Assembly: GCF_050947875.1 (NCBI RefSeq)
Contig: NW_027460401.1
Location: 248,001-312,000 of the forward strand
Origin: Dermacentor variabilis
Lineage: Eukaryota; Arthropoda; Arachnida; Ixodida; Ixodidae
Direction of reading: 5' to 3'
DNA: 64,000 bases
The notes beneath the pieces are model-generated. The model was not told the origin of the DNA. It did no database searches and worked only from the letters and a program-made list of their open reading frames with translations. Below, in pieces: positions 1 to 11,800 of this stretch. The position numbers and the translations under genes are program-made. Position 1 is the stretch's first letter, and every line of letters starts with the position of its first letter.

Positions 1-131
1 CGTGGTTATGCGCCATTGCCAATGCTGTGCTGCGGCCCCCACTGAAGGTAGCCGAGTGCAGTGTTCGCTATATATGCCCGCTGTCCGTTGCTGATGTCTC
101 TGCTGCTTGACGATCCAATTTGCTCGTCCAG
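1..131. repeat. Partial D-type monomer at left window edge
   Basis: The right-hand 131 bp of a D-type monomer. It carries the D markers CTGTGCTGCGGCCCCC, the CTATATATG segment and GATGTCTCTGCTGC, and ends in the CAATTTGCTCG linker that joins D to E elsewhere (for example near 1,350 and 3,200). The array therefore starts before this window. Confidence 0.9.
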
Positions 132-539
132 GTGACGTTAACCGTTGCTGAACTGGGATCCTCAGCACTGACAATAAGCGGCAGAATCCGTAAAACAAGT
201 CATGCGTGGTTATGCGCCATTGCCGATGCCGTGCTGCCGTCCCCACTGAACGTAGCCGAGTGTAGTGATGGCTTTATATGCCCGCTGTCCGTTGCTGATG
301 TAACTGCTGCTTGACGATCCAATTGGCTCGTCCAGGTGACGTTAACCGTTGCTGAACTTGGATCCGCACAGCTGACGATACGCGGCAGAATACGTAAAAC
401 AAGCCATGCGAGGTTATGCGCCATTGCCAATGCCGTGCTGCCACCCCCACCGAAGGTAGCCGAGTGCAGTGTTCGCTTTATATGCCCGCTGTCCGTTGCT
501 CATGTCACTGCTCCTTGACGATCCAATTGGCTCGTCTAG
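132..539. repeat. E/O chimeric monomer followed by P
   Basis: The monomer at 132 begins as type E (GGGATCCTCA, TGACAATAAGC) and ends as type O (GTAGTGATGGC), with a private CTGAACGTAGCC variant. The same E/O chimera with the same private change recurs at 30,692 and 33,357, so the three share descent. The next monomer (336) is type P (GATACGCGGC, AGAATACG, GCGAGG). Confidence 0.8.
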
Positions 540-2389
540 GTGGCGTTAACCGCTGCTGAACTGGGATCCGCACGGCTGACGATAAGCGGCAGCATCTGTA
601 AAACAAGCCATGCGTGGTTATGCGCCATTGCCAATGGCGTGCTGCCGCCCTCACTGAAGGTAGCCGAGCGTGGTGTTCTCTTTATATTCCCGCTGTCCGT
701 TGCTGATGTCACTGCTGCTTGACGATCCAATTGGCTCGTCCATGTGACGTTAACCGTTGCTGAACTGGGATCCGCACAGCTGACGATAAGCGGCAGAATC
801 TGTAAAACAAGCCAGGCGAGGTTATGCGCCATTGCCAATGCCGTGCTGCCACCCCCACCGAAGGTAGCCGAGTGCAGTGTTCGCTTTATATGCCCGCTGT
901 CCGTTGCTCATGTCACTGCTGCTTGACGATCCAATTGGCTCGTCTAGGTGGCGTTAACCGCTGCTGAACTGGGATCCGCACGGCTGACGATAAGCTGCAG
1001 CATCTGTAAAACAAGCCATGCGTGGTTATGCGCCATTGCCAATGGCGTGCTGCCACCCCCACGGAAGGTAGCCGAGTGCAGTGTTCGCTTTATATGCCCG
1101 CTGTCCGTTGCTGATGTCACTGCTGCTTGACGATCCAATTGGCTCGTCCATCGTCCAAGTGACGTTAACCGTTGCTCAACTGGGATCCGCACGGCTGACG
1201 ATAAGCGGCAGAATCTGTAAAACAAGCCATGCGTGGTTATGCGCCATTGCCAATGCTGTGCTGCGGCCCCCACTGAAGGTAGCCGAGTGCAGTGTTCGCT
1301 ATATATGCCCGCTGTCCGTTGCTCATGTCTCTGCTGCTTGACGATCCAATTTGCTCGTCCAGGTGACGTTAACCGTTGCTGAACTGGGATCCTCAACACT
1401 GACAATAAGCGGCAGAATCCGTAAAACAAGTCATGCGTGGTTATGCGCCATTGCCGATGCCGTGCTGCCGTCCCCACTGAAGGTAGCCGAGTGTAGTGTT
1501 GGCTTTATATGCCCGCTGTCCGTTGCTGATGTAACTGCTGCTTGACGATCCAATTGGCTCGTCCAGGTGACGTTAACCGTTGCTGAACTTGGATCCGCAC
1601 AGCTGACGATACCCGGCAGAATCTGGAAAACAAGCCATGCGAGGTTATGCGCGATTGCCAATGCCGTGCTGCCACCCCCACGGAAGGTAGCCGAGTACAG
1701 TGTTGGCTTTATATGCCCGCTGTCCGTTGCTGATGTCACTGCTGCTTGACGATCCAATTGGCTCGTCCATCGTCCAAGTGACGTTAACCGTTGCTCAACA
1801 GGGATCCGCACTGCTGACGATAAGCGGCAGAATCCGTAAAACAAGTCATGCGTGGTTATGCGCCATTGCCGATGCCGTGCTGTCGTCCCCACTGAAGGTA
1901 GGCGAGTGTAGTGTTGGCTTTATATGCCCGCTGTTCGTTGCTGATGTCACTGCTGCTTGACGATCCAATTGGCTCGTCCACGTGACGTTAACCGTTGCTG
2001 AACTGGGATCCGCACAGCTGACGATAAGCGGCAGAATCTGTAAAACAAGCCATGCGAGGTTATGCGCCATTGCCAATGGCGTGCTGCCGCCCCCACTGAA
2101 GGTAACCGAACGTAGTGTTCTCCTTTTATGCCCGCTGTCCGTTGCTGATGTCACTGCAGCTTGACGATCCAATTGGTTCATCCAAGAAGCGTTAACTGTT
2201 GCTCAACTGGGATCTGCACAGCTGACGAAAAGCGGCAGAATCTGTAAAACAAGCCATGCGTGGTTATGCGCCATTGCCAATGCCGTGCTGCCACCCCCAC
2301 CGAAGGTAGCCGAGTGCAGTGTTCGCTTTATATGCCCGCTGTCCGTTGCTCATGTCACTGCTCCTTGACGATCCAATTGGCTCGTCTAG
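540..2389. repeat. Nine-monomer HOR variant (1,850 bp)
   Basis: Monomers at 540, 744, 948, 1159, 1363, 1567, 1778, 1982 and 2186 are types A, B, C, D, E, F, G, H and an I/P chimera. Seven are 204 bp and two are 211 bp, giving 1,850 bp, and the next A at 2390 lies exactly 1,850 downstream. The last monomer starts as I (GAAGCGTTAACTG, GGATCTGC) and finishes as P (CACCGAAGG, GCTCATGTCACTGCTCC). Relative to the 16-mer this is a deletion of seven monomer equivalents (I-right through P-left). Confidence 0.85.
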
Positions 2390-5300
2390 GTGGCGTTAAC
2401 CGCTGCTGAACTGGGATCCGCACGGCTGACGATAAGCGGCAGCATCTGTAAAACAAGCCATGCGTGGTTATGCGCCATTGCCAATGGCGTGCTGCCGCCC
2501 TCACTGAAGGTAGCCGAGCGTGGTGTTCACTTTATATTCCCGCTGTCCGTTGCTGATGTCACTGCTGCTTGACGATCCAATTGGCTCGTCCATGTGACGT
2601 TAACCGTTGCTGAACTGGGATCCGCACAGCTGACGATAAGCGGCAGAATCTGTAAAACAAGCCAGGCGAGGTTATGCGCCATTGCCAATGCCGTGCTGCC
2701 ACCCCCACCGAAGGTAGCCGAGTGCAGTGTTCGCTTTATATGCCCGCTGTCCGTTGCTCATGTCACTGCTGCTTGACGATCCAATTGGCTCGTCTAGGTG
2801 GCGTTAACCGCTGCTGAACTGGGATCCGCACGGCTGACGATAAGCGGCAGCATCTGTAAAACAAGCCATGCGTGGTTATGCGCCATTGCCAATGGCGTGC
2901 TGCCACCCCCACGGAAGGTAGCCGAGTGCAGTGTTCGCTTTATATGCCCGCTGTCCGTTGCTGATGTCACTGCTGCTTGACGATCCAATTGGCTCGTCCA
3001 TCGTCCAAGTGACGTTAACCGTTGCTCAACTGGGATCCGCACGGCTGACGATAAGCGGCAGAATCTGTAAAACAAGCCATGCGTGGTTATGCGCCATTGC
3101 CAATGCTGTGCTGCGGCCCCCACTGAAGGTAGCCGAGTGCAGTGTTCGCTATATATGCCCGCTGTCCGCTGCTGATGTCTCTGCTGCTTGACGATCCAAT
3201 TTGCTCGTCCAGGTGACGTTAACCGTTGCTGAACTGGGATCCTCAACACTGACAATAAGCGGCAGAATCCGTAAAACAAGTCATGCGTGGTTATGCGCCA
3301 TTGCCGATGCCGTGCTGCCGTCCCCACTGAAGGTAGCCGAGTGTAGTGTTGGCTTTATATGCCCGCTGTCCGTTGCTGATGTAACTGCTGCTTGACGATC
3401 CAATTGGCTCGTCCAGGTGACGTTAACCGTTGCTGAACTTGGATCCGCACAGCTGACGATACCCGGCAGAATCTGTAAAACAAGCCATGCGAGGTTATGC
3501 GCGATTGCCAATGCCGTGCTGCCACCCCCACGGAAGGTAGCCGAGTACAGTGTTGGCTTTATATGCCCGCTGTCCGTTGCTGATGTCACTGCTGCTTGAC
3601 GATCCAATTGGCTCGTCCATCGTCCAAGTGACGTTAACCGTTGCTCAACAGGGATCCGCACTGCTGACGATAAGCGGCAGAATCCGTAAAACAAGTCATG
3701 CGTGGTTATGCGCCATTGCCGATGCCGTGCTGCCGTCCCCACTGAAGGTAGGCGAGTGTAGTGTTGGCTTTATATGCCCGCTGTTCGTTGCTGATGTCAC
3801 TGCTGCTTGACGATCCAATTGGCTCGTCCACGTGACGTTAACCGTTGCTGAACTGGGATCCGCACAGCTGACGATAAGCGGCAGAATCTGTAAAACAAGC
3901 CATGCGAGGTTATGCGCCATTGCCAATGGCGTGCTGCCGCCCCCACTGAAGGTAACCGAACGTAGTGTTCTCCTTTTATGCCCGCTGTCCGTTGCTGATG
4001 TCACTGCAGCTTGACGATCCAATTGGTTCATCCAAGAAGCGTTAACTGTTGCTCAACTGGGATCTGCACAGCTGACGATAAGCGGCAGAATCTGTAAAAC
4101 AAGCCATGCGTGGTTATGCGCCATTGCCAATGCCTTGCTGCCGCCCCCACTGAAGGTAGCCGAGTGCAGTGTTCGCTTTATATGCCCGCTGTCCGTTGCG
4201 GATGTCACTGCTGCTTGACGATCCAATTGGCTCGTCCATCGTCTAAGTGACGTTAACCGTTGCTCAACTGGGATCCGCACTGCTGACGATAAGCGGCAGA
4301 ATCTGTAAAACAAGCCACGCGTGGTTATGCGCCATTGCCAATGCTGTGCTGCCGCCCCCACTGAAGGTAGCCGAGTGCAGTGTTATCTATATATGCCCGC
4401 TGTCCGTTGCACATGTCACTGCTGCTTGACGATCCAATTGGCTCGTCTAGGTGACGTTAACCGCTGCTGAACTGGGATCCGCACGGCTGACGATAAGCGG
4501 CAGAATCTGTAAAACAAGCCATGCGTGGTTATGCGCCATTGCCAATGCCGTGCTGCCACCCCCACGGAAGGTAGCCGAGTACAGTGTTGGCTTTATATGC
4601 CCGATGTCCGTTGCTGATGTCACTGCTGCTTGACGATCCAATTGGCTCGTCCAGGTGACGTTAACCATTGCTAAACTGGGATCCGCACAGCTTACAATAG
4701 GCGGCAGAATCCGTAAGACAAGTCATGCGTGGTTATGCGCCATTGCCAATGCCGTGCTGCCGCCCCCACTGAAGGTAGCCGAGTGCAGTGTTCGCTATAT
4801 ATGCCCGCTGTCCATTGCTGATGTCTCTCCTGCTTGACGATCCATTCGGCTAGTCCAGGTGACGTTAACCGTTGCTGAACTGGGATCCGCACAGCTGACA
4901 ATAAGCGGCAGAATCCGTAAAACAAGTCATGCGTGGTTATGCGCCATTGCCGATGCCGTGCTGCCGTCCCCACTGAAGGTAGCCGAGTGTAGTGTTGGCT
5001 TTATATGCCCGCTGTCCGTTGCTGATGTAACTGCGGCTTGACGATCCAATTGGCTCGTCCAAGTGAAGTTAACCGTTGCTCAACTGGGATCCCCACTGCT
5101 GACGATAAGCGGCAGAATCTGTAAAATAAGCCATGCGTGGTTATACGCCATTGCCAATGCTGTGCTGCGACCCCCACTGAAGGTAGCCGAGTGCAGTGTT
5201 CGCTATATATGCCCGCTGTCCGTTGCTGATGTCTCTGCTGCTTGACGATCCAACTGGCTCGTCCAGGTGACGTTAACCGTTGCTGAACTGGGATCCGCAC

Positions 5301-5674
5301 AGCTGACAATAAGCGGCAGAATCCGTAAAACAAGTCATGCGTGGTTATGCGCCATTGCCGATGCCGTGCTGCCGTCCCCACTGAAGGTAGCCGTGTGTAG
5401 TGATGGCTTTATATGCCCGCTGTCTGTTGCTGATGTAACTGCTGCTTGACGATCCAATTGGCTCGTCCAGGTGACGTTAACCGTTGCTGAACTTGGATCC
5501 GCACAGCTGACGATACGCGGCAGAATACGTAAAACAAGCCATGCGAGGTTATGCGCCATTGCCAATGCCGTGCTGCCACCCCCACCGAAGGTAGCCGAGT
5601 GCAGTGTTCGCTTTATATGCCCGCTGTCCGTTTCTCATGTCACTGCTCCTTGACGATCCAATTGGCTCGTCTAG
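2390..5674. repeat. Canonical 16-monomer HOR unit, copy 1 (3,285 bp)
   Basis: Sixteen successive distinguishable monomers: A 2390, B 2594, C 2798, D 3009, E 3213, F 3417, G 3628, H 3832, I 4036, J 4247, K 4451, L 4655, M 4859, N 5063, O 5267, P 5471. D, G and J are preceded by the 7-bp linker duplication, so length is 16x204 + 21 = 3,285, and a new A-like monomer begins at 5675. Type markers include B CCAGGCGAGG, C CAGCATCTG with CCCCCACGG, E GATCCTCAACAC, F GATACCCGGC, H GGTAACCGAACG, I GAAGCGTTAACTG, L CCATTGCTAAAC, N GTGAAGTTAACC and P GATACGCGGC. Shorter or longer HORs in the left domain can be derived from this order, so I take it as the ancestral unit (inference). Confidence 0.85.
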
Positions 5675-6619
5675 GTGGCGTTAACCGCTGCTGAACTGGG
5701 ATCCGCACGGCTGACGATAAGCGGCAGCATCTGTAAAACAAGCCATGCGTGGTTATGCGCCATTGCCAATGGCGTGCTGCCGCCCTCACTGAAGGTAGCC
5801 GAGCGTGGTGTTCTCTTTATATGCCCGCTGTCCGTTGCTCATGTCACTGCTGCTTGACGATCCAATTGGCTCGTCTAGGTGGCGTTAACCGCTGCTGAAC
5901 TGGGATCCGCACGGCTGACGATAAGCGGCAGCATCTGTAAAACAAGCCATGCGTGGTTATGCGCCATTGCCAATGGCGTGCTGCCACCCCCACGGAAGGT
6001 AGCCGAGTGCACTGTTCGCTTTATATGCCCGCTGTCTGTTGCTGATGTCACTGCTGCTTGACGATCCAATTGGCTCGTCCATCGTCTAAGTGACGTTAAC
6101 CGTTGCTCAACTGGGATCCGCACTGCTGACGATAAGCGGCAGAATCTGTAAAACAAGCCACGCGTGGTTATGCGCCATTGCCAATGCTGTGCTGCGGCCC
6201 CCACTGAAGGTAGCCGAGTGCAGTGTTCGCTATATATGCCCGCTGTCCGTTGCACATGTCACTGCTGCTTGACGATCCAATTGGCTCGTCTAGGTGACGT
6301 TAACCGCTGCTGAACTGGGATCCGCACGGCTGACGATAAGCGGCAGAATCTGTAAAACAAGCCATGCGTGGTTATGCGCCATTGCCAATGCCGTGCTGCC
6401 ACCCCCACGGAAGGTAGCCGAGTACAGTGTTGGCTTTATATGCCCGATGTCCGTTGCTGATGTCCCTGCTGCTTGACGATCCAATTGGCTCGTCCAGGTG
6501 ACGTTAACCATTGCTAAACTGGGATCCGCACAGCTTACAATAGGCGGCAGAATCCGTAAGACAAGTCATGCGTGGTTATGCGCCATTGCCAATGCCGTGC
6601 TGCCGCCCCACTGAAGGTA
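4370..6619. repeat. 2,250-bp tandem HOR, first copy
   Basis: Monomer order J-right, K, L, M, N, O, P, A/B chimera, C', J', K, L-left. It ends in an L/J chimera (monomer 6498) whose left part is L (CCATTGCTAAAC, with a 1-bp deletion in the CCGCCCC run) and whose right part is J (GTGTTATCTATATATG). The breakpoint lies at about 6,610-6,633. Within the unit K to K is 1,843 bp, which equals the 16-mer minus one monomer (A/B fusion) and minus D-I. This unit overlaps the last third of canonical copy 1. Confidence 0.8.
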
Positions 6620-8869
6620 GCCGAGTGCAGTGTTATCTATATATGCCCGCTGTCCGTTGCACATGTCACTGCTGCTTGACGATCCAATTGGCTCGTCTAG
6701 GTGACGTTAACCGCTGCTGAACTGGGATCCGCACGGCTGACGATAAGCGGCAGAATCTGTAAAACAAGCCATGCGTGGTTATGCGCCATTGCCAATGCCG
6801 TGCTGCCACCCCCACGGAAGGTAGCCGAGTACAGTGTTGGCTTTATATGCCCGATGTCCGTTGCTGATGTCACTGCTGCTTGACGATCCAATTGGCTCGT
6901 CCAGGTGACGTTAACCATTGCTAAACTGGGATCCGCACAGCTTACAATAGGCGGCAGAATCCGTAAGACAAGTCATGCGTGGTTATGCGCCATTGCCAAT
7001 GCCGTGCTGCCGCCCCCACTGAAGGTAGCCGAGTGCAGTGTTCGCTATATATGCCCGCTGTCCATTGCTGATGTCTCTCCTGCTTGACGATCCATTCGGC
7101 TAGTCCAGGTGACGTTAACCGTTGCTGAACTGGGATCCGCACAGCTGACAATAAGCGGCAGAATCCGTAAAACAAGTCATGCGTGGTTATGCGCCATTGC
7201 CGATGCCGTGCTGCCGTCCCCACTGAAGGTAGCCGAGTGTAGTGTTGGCTTTATATGCCCGCTGTCCGTTGCTGATGTAACTGCGGCTTGACGATCCAAT
7301 TGGCTCGTCCAAGTGAAGTTAACCGTTGCTCAACTGGGATCCCCACTGCTGACGATAAGCGGCAGAATCTGTAAAATAAGCCATGCGTGGTTATACGCCA
7401 TTGCCAATGCTGTGCTGCGACCCCCACTGAAGGTAGCCGAGTGCAGTGTTCGCTATATATGCCCGCTGTCCGTTGCTGATGTCTCTGCTGCTTGACGATC
7501 CAACTGGCTCGTCCAGGTGACGTTAACCGTTGCTGAACTGGGATCCGCACAGCTGACAATAAGCGGCAGAATCCGTAAAACAAGTCATGCGTGGTTATGC
7601 GCCATTGCCGATGCCGTGCTGCCGTCCCCACTGAAGGTAGCCGTGTGTAGTGATGGCTTTATATGCCCGCTGTCCGTTGCTGATGTAACTGCTGCTTGAC
7701 GATCCAATTGGCTCGTCCAGGTGACGTTAACCGTTGCTGAACTTGGATCCGCACAGCTGACGATACGCGGCAGAATACGTAAAACAAGCCATGCGAGGTT
7801 ATGCGCCATTGCCAATGCCGTGCTGCCACCCCCACCGAAGGTAGCCGAGTGCAGTGTTCGCTTTATATGCCCGCTGTCCGTTTCTCATGTCACTGCTCCT
7901 TGACGATCCAATTGGCTCGTCTAGGTGGCGTTAACCGCTGCTGAACTGGGATCCGCACGGCTGACGATAAGCGGCAGCATCTGTAAAACAAGCCATGCGT
8001 GGTTATGCGCCATTGCCAATGGCGTGCTGCCGCCCTCACTGAAGGTAGCCGAGCGTGGTGTTCTCTTTATATGCCCGCTGTCCGTTGCTCATGTCACTGC
8101 TGCTTGACGATCCAATTGGCTCGTCTAGGTGGCGTTAACCGCTGCTGAACTGGGATCCGCACGGCTGACGATAAGCGGCAGCATCTGTAAAACAAGCCAT
8201 GCGTGGTTATGCGCCATTGCCAATGGCGTGCTGCCACCCCCACGGAAGGTAGCCGAGTGCACTGTTCGCTTTATATGCCCGCTGTCTGTTGCTGATGTCA
8301 CTGCTGCTTGACGATCCAATTGGCTCGTCCATCGTCTAAGTGACGTTAACCGTTGCTCAACTGGGATCCGCACTGCTGACGATAAGCGGCAGAATCTGTA
8401 AAACAAGCCACGCGTGGTTATGCGCCATTGCCAATGCTGTGCTGCGGCCCCCACTGAAGGTAGCCGAGTGCAGTGTTCGCTATATATGCCCGCTGTCCGT
8501 TGCACATGTCACTGCTGCTTGACGATCCAATTGGCTCGTCTAGGTGACGTTAACCGCTGCTGAACTGGGATCCGCACGGCTGACGATAAGCGGCAGAATC
8601 TGTAAAACAAGCCATGCGTGGTTATGCGCCATTGCCAATGCCGTGCTGCCACCCCCACGGAAGGTAGCCGAGTACAGTGTTGGCTTTATATGCCCGATGT
8701 CCGTTGCTGATGTCCCTGCTGCTTGACGATCCAATTGGCTCGTCCAGGTGACGTTAACCATTGCTAAACTGGGATCCGCACAGCTTACGATAGGCGGCAG
8801 AATCCGTAAGACAAGTCATGCGTGGTTATGCGCCATTGCCAATGCCGTGCTGCCGCCCCACTGAAGGTA
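6620..8869. repeat. 2,250-bp tandem HOR, second copy
   Basis: Monomers 6701, 6905, 7109, 7313, 7517, 7721, 7925, 8129, 8340 and 8544 match 4451 through 6294 at a constant +2,250. In the stretches compared I saw a single base difference (CTGTCTGTTG near 5,421 against CTGTCCGTTG near 7,671). The copy ends inside the 203-bp L monomer at 8748. Confidence 0.82.
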
Positions 8870-11800
8870 GCCGAGTGCAGTGTTCGCTATATATGCCCGC
8901 TGTCCATTGCTGATGTCTCTCCTGCTAGACCATCCATTCGGCTCGTCCAGGTGACGTTAACCGTTGCTGAACTGGGATCCGCACAGCTGACAATAAGCGG
9001 CAGAATCCGTAAAACAAGTCATGCGTGGTTATGCGCCATTGCCGATGCCGTGCTGCCGTCCCCACTGAAGGTAGCCGAGTGTAGTGTTGGCTTTATATGC
9101 CCGCTGTCCGTTGCTGATGTAACTGCGGCTTGACGATCCAATTGGCTCGTCCAAGTGAAGTTAACCGTTGCTCAACTGGGATCCCCACTGCTGACGATAA
9201 GCGGCAGAATCTGTAAAATAAGCCATGCGTGGTTATACGCCATTGCCAATGCTGTGCTGCGACCCCCACTGAAGGTAGCCGAGTGCAGTGTTCGCTATAT
9301 ATGCCCGCTGTCCGTTGCTGATGTCTCTGCTGCTTGACGATCCAACTGGCTCGTCCAGGTGACGTTAACCGTTGCTGAACTGGGATCCGCACAGCTGACA
9401 ATAAGCGGCAGAATCCGTAAAACAAGTCATGCGTGGTTATGCGCCATTGCCGATGCCGTGCTGCCGTCCCCACTGAAGGTAGCCGAGTGTAGTGATGGCT
9501 TTATATGCCCGCTGTCCGTTGCTGATGTAACTGCTGCTTGACGATCCAATTGGCTCGTCCAGGTGACGTTAACCGTTGCTGAACTTCGATCCGCACAGCT
9601 GACGATACGCGGCAGAATACGTAAAACAAGCCATGCGAGGTTATGCGCCATTGCCAATGCCGTGCTGCCACCCCCACCGAAGGTAGCCGAGTGCAGTGTT
9701 CGCTTTATATGCCCGCTGTCCGTTGCTCACGTCACTGCTCCTTGACGATCCAATTGGCTCATCTAGGTGGCGTTAACCGCTGCTGAACTGGGATCCGCAC
9801 GGCTGACGATAAGCGGCAGCATCTGTAAAACAAGCCATGCGTGGTTATGCGCCATTGCCAATGGCGTGCTGCCGCCCCCACTGAAGGTAACCGAACGTAG
9901 TGTTCTCCTTTTATGCCCACTGTCCGTTGCTGATGTCACTGCAGCTTGACGATCCAATTGGTTCATCCAAGAAGCGTTAACTGTTGCTCAACTGGGATCT
10001 GCACAGCTGACGATAAGCGGCAGAATCTGTAAAACAAGCCATGCGTGGTTATGCGCCATTGCCAATGCCTTGCTGCCGCCCCCACTGAAGGTAGCCGAGT
10101 GCAGTGTTCGCTTTATATGCCCGCTGTCCGTTGCGGATGTCACTGCTGCTTGACGATCCAATTGGCTCGTCCATCGTCTAAGTGACGTTAACCGTTGCTC
10201 AACTGGGATCCGCACTGCTGACGATAAGCGGCAGAATCTGTAAAACAAGCCACGCGTGGTTATGCGCCATTGCCAATGCTGTGCTGCCGCCCCCACTGAA
10301 GGTAGCCGAGTGCAGTGTTATCTATATATGCCCGCTGTCCGTTGCACATGTCACTGCTGCTTGACGATCCAATTGGCTCGTCTAGGTGACGTTAACCGCT
10401 GCTGAACTGGGATCCGCACGGCTGACGATAAGCGGCAGAATCTGTAAAACAAGCCATGCGTGGTTATGCGCCATTGCCAATGCCGTGCTGCCACCCCCAC
10501 GGAAGGTAGCCGAGTACAGTGTTGGCTTTATATGCCCGATGTCCGTTGCTGATGTCACTGCTGCTTGACGATCCAATTGGCTCGTCCAGGTGACGTTAAC
10601 CATTGCTAAACTGGGATCCGCACAGCTTACAATAGGCGGCAGAATCCGTAAGACAAGTCATGCGTGGTTATGCGCCATTGCCAATGCCGTGCTGCCGCCC
10701 CCACTGAAGGTAGCCGAGTGCAGTGTTCGCTATATATGCCCGCTGTCCATTGCTGATGTCTCTCCTGCTTGACGATCCATTCGGCTAGTCCAGGTGACGT
10801 TAACCGTTGCTGAACTGGGATCCGCACAGCTGACAATAAGCGGCAGAATCCGTAAAACAAGTCATGCGTGGTTATGCGCCATTGCCGATGCCGTGCTGCC
10901 GTCCCCACTGAAGGTAGCCGAGTGTAGTGTTGGCTTTATATGCCCGCTGTCCGTTGCTGATGTAACTGCGGCTTGACGATCCAATTGGCTCGTCCAAGTG
11001 AAGTTAACCGTTGCTCAACTGGGATCCCCACTGCTGACGATAAGCGGCAGAATCTGTAAAATAAGCCATGCGTGGTTATACGCCATTGCCAATGCTGTGC
11101 TGTGACCCCCACTGAAGGTAGCCGAGTGCAGTGTTCGCTATATATGCCCGCTGTCCGTTGCTGATGTCTCTGCTGCTTGACGATCCAACTGGCTCGTCCA
11201 GGTGACGTTAACCGTTGCTGAACTGGGATCCGCACAGCTGACAATAAGCGGCAGAATCCGTAAAACAAGTCATGCGTGGTTATGCGCCATTGCCGATGCC
11301 GTGCTGCCGTCCCCACTGAAGGTAGCCGAGTGTAGTGATGGCTTTATATGCCCGCTGTCCGTTGCTGATGTAACTGCTGCTTGACGATCCAATTGGCTCG
11401 TCCAGGTGACGTTAACCGTTGCTGAACTTGGATCCGCACAGCTGACGATACGCGGCAGAATACGTAAAACAAGCCATGCGAGGTTATGCGCCATTGCCAA
11501 TGCCGTGCTGCCACCCCCACCGAAGGTAGCCGAGTGCAGTGTTCGCTTTATATGCCCGCTGTCCGTTGCTCATGTCACTGCTGCATGACGATCCAATTGG
11601 CTCGTCTAGGTGGCGTTAACCGCTGCTGAACTGGGATCCGCACGGCTGACGATAAGCGGCAGCATCTGTAAAACAAGCCATGCGTGGTTATGCGCCATTG
11701 CCAATGGCGTGCTGCCACCCCCACGGAAGGTAGCCGAGTGCACTGTTCGCTTTATATGCCCGCTGTCTGTTGCTGATGTCACTGCTGCTTGACGATCCAA

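Noticed and set aside
476..490. TTTATATG as a TATA box, with CCAATTGG and TGACGT as promoter elements
   Set aside because: These motifs are part of the monomer consensus, short and common by chance; no adjacent transcription unit supports a promoter.
476..500. CENP-B box
   Set aside because: I compared the TTCG-containing segment (TTCGCTTTATATGCCCG) and its reverse with the 17-bp CENP-B consensus; the CGGG half is missing at the required spacing.
1979..1986. CACGTGAC as a yeast-type CDEI/Cbf1 or E-box site
   Set aside because: It occurs only in monomers with the CCACGTGACG linker, by one substitution from CCAGGTGACG; no companion CDEII/CDEIII structure.
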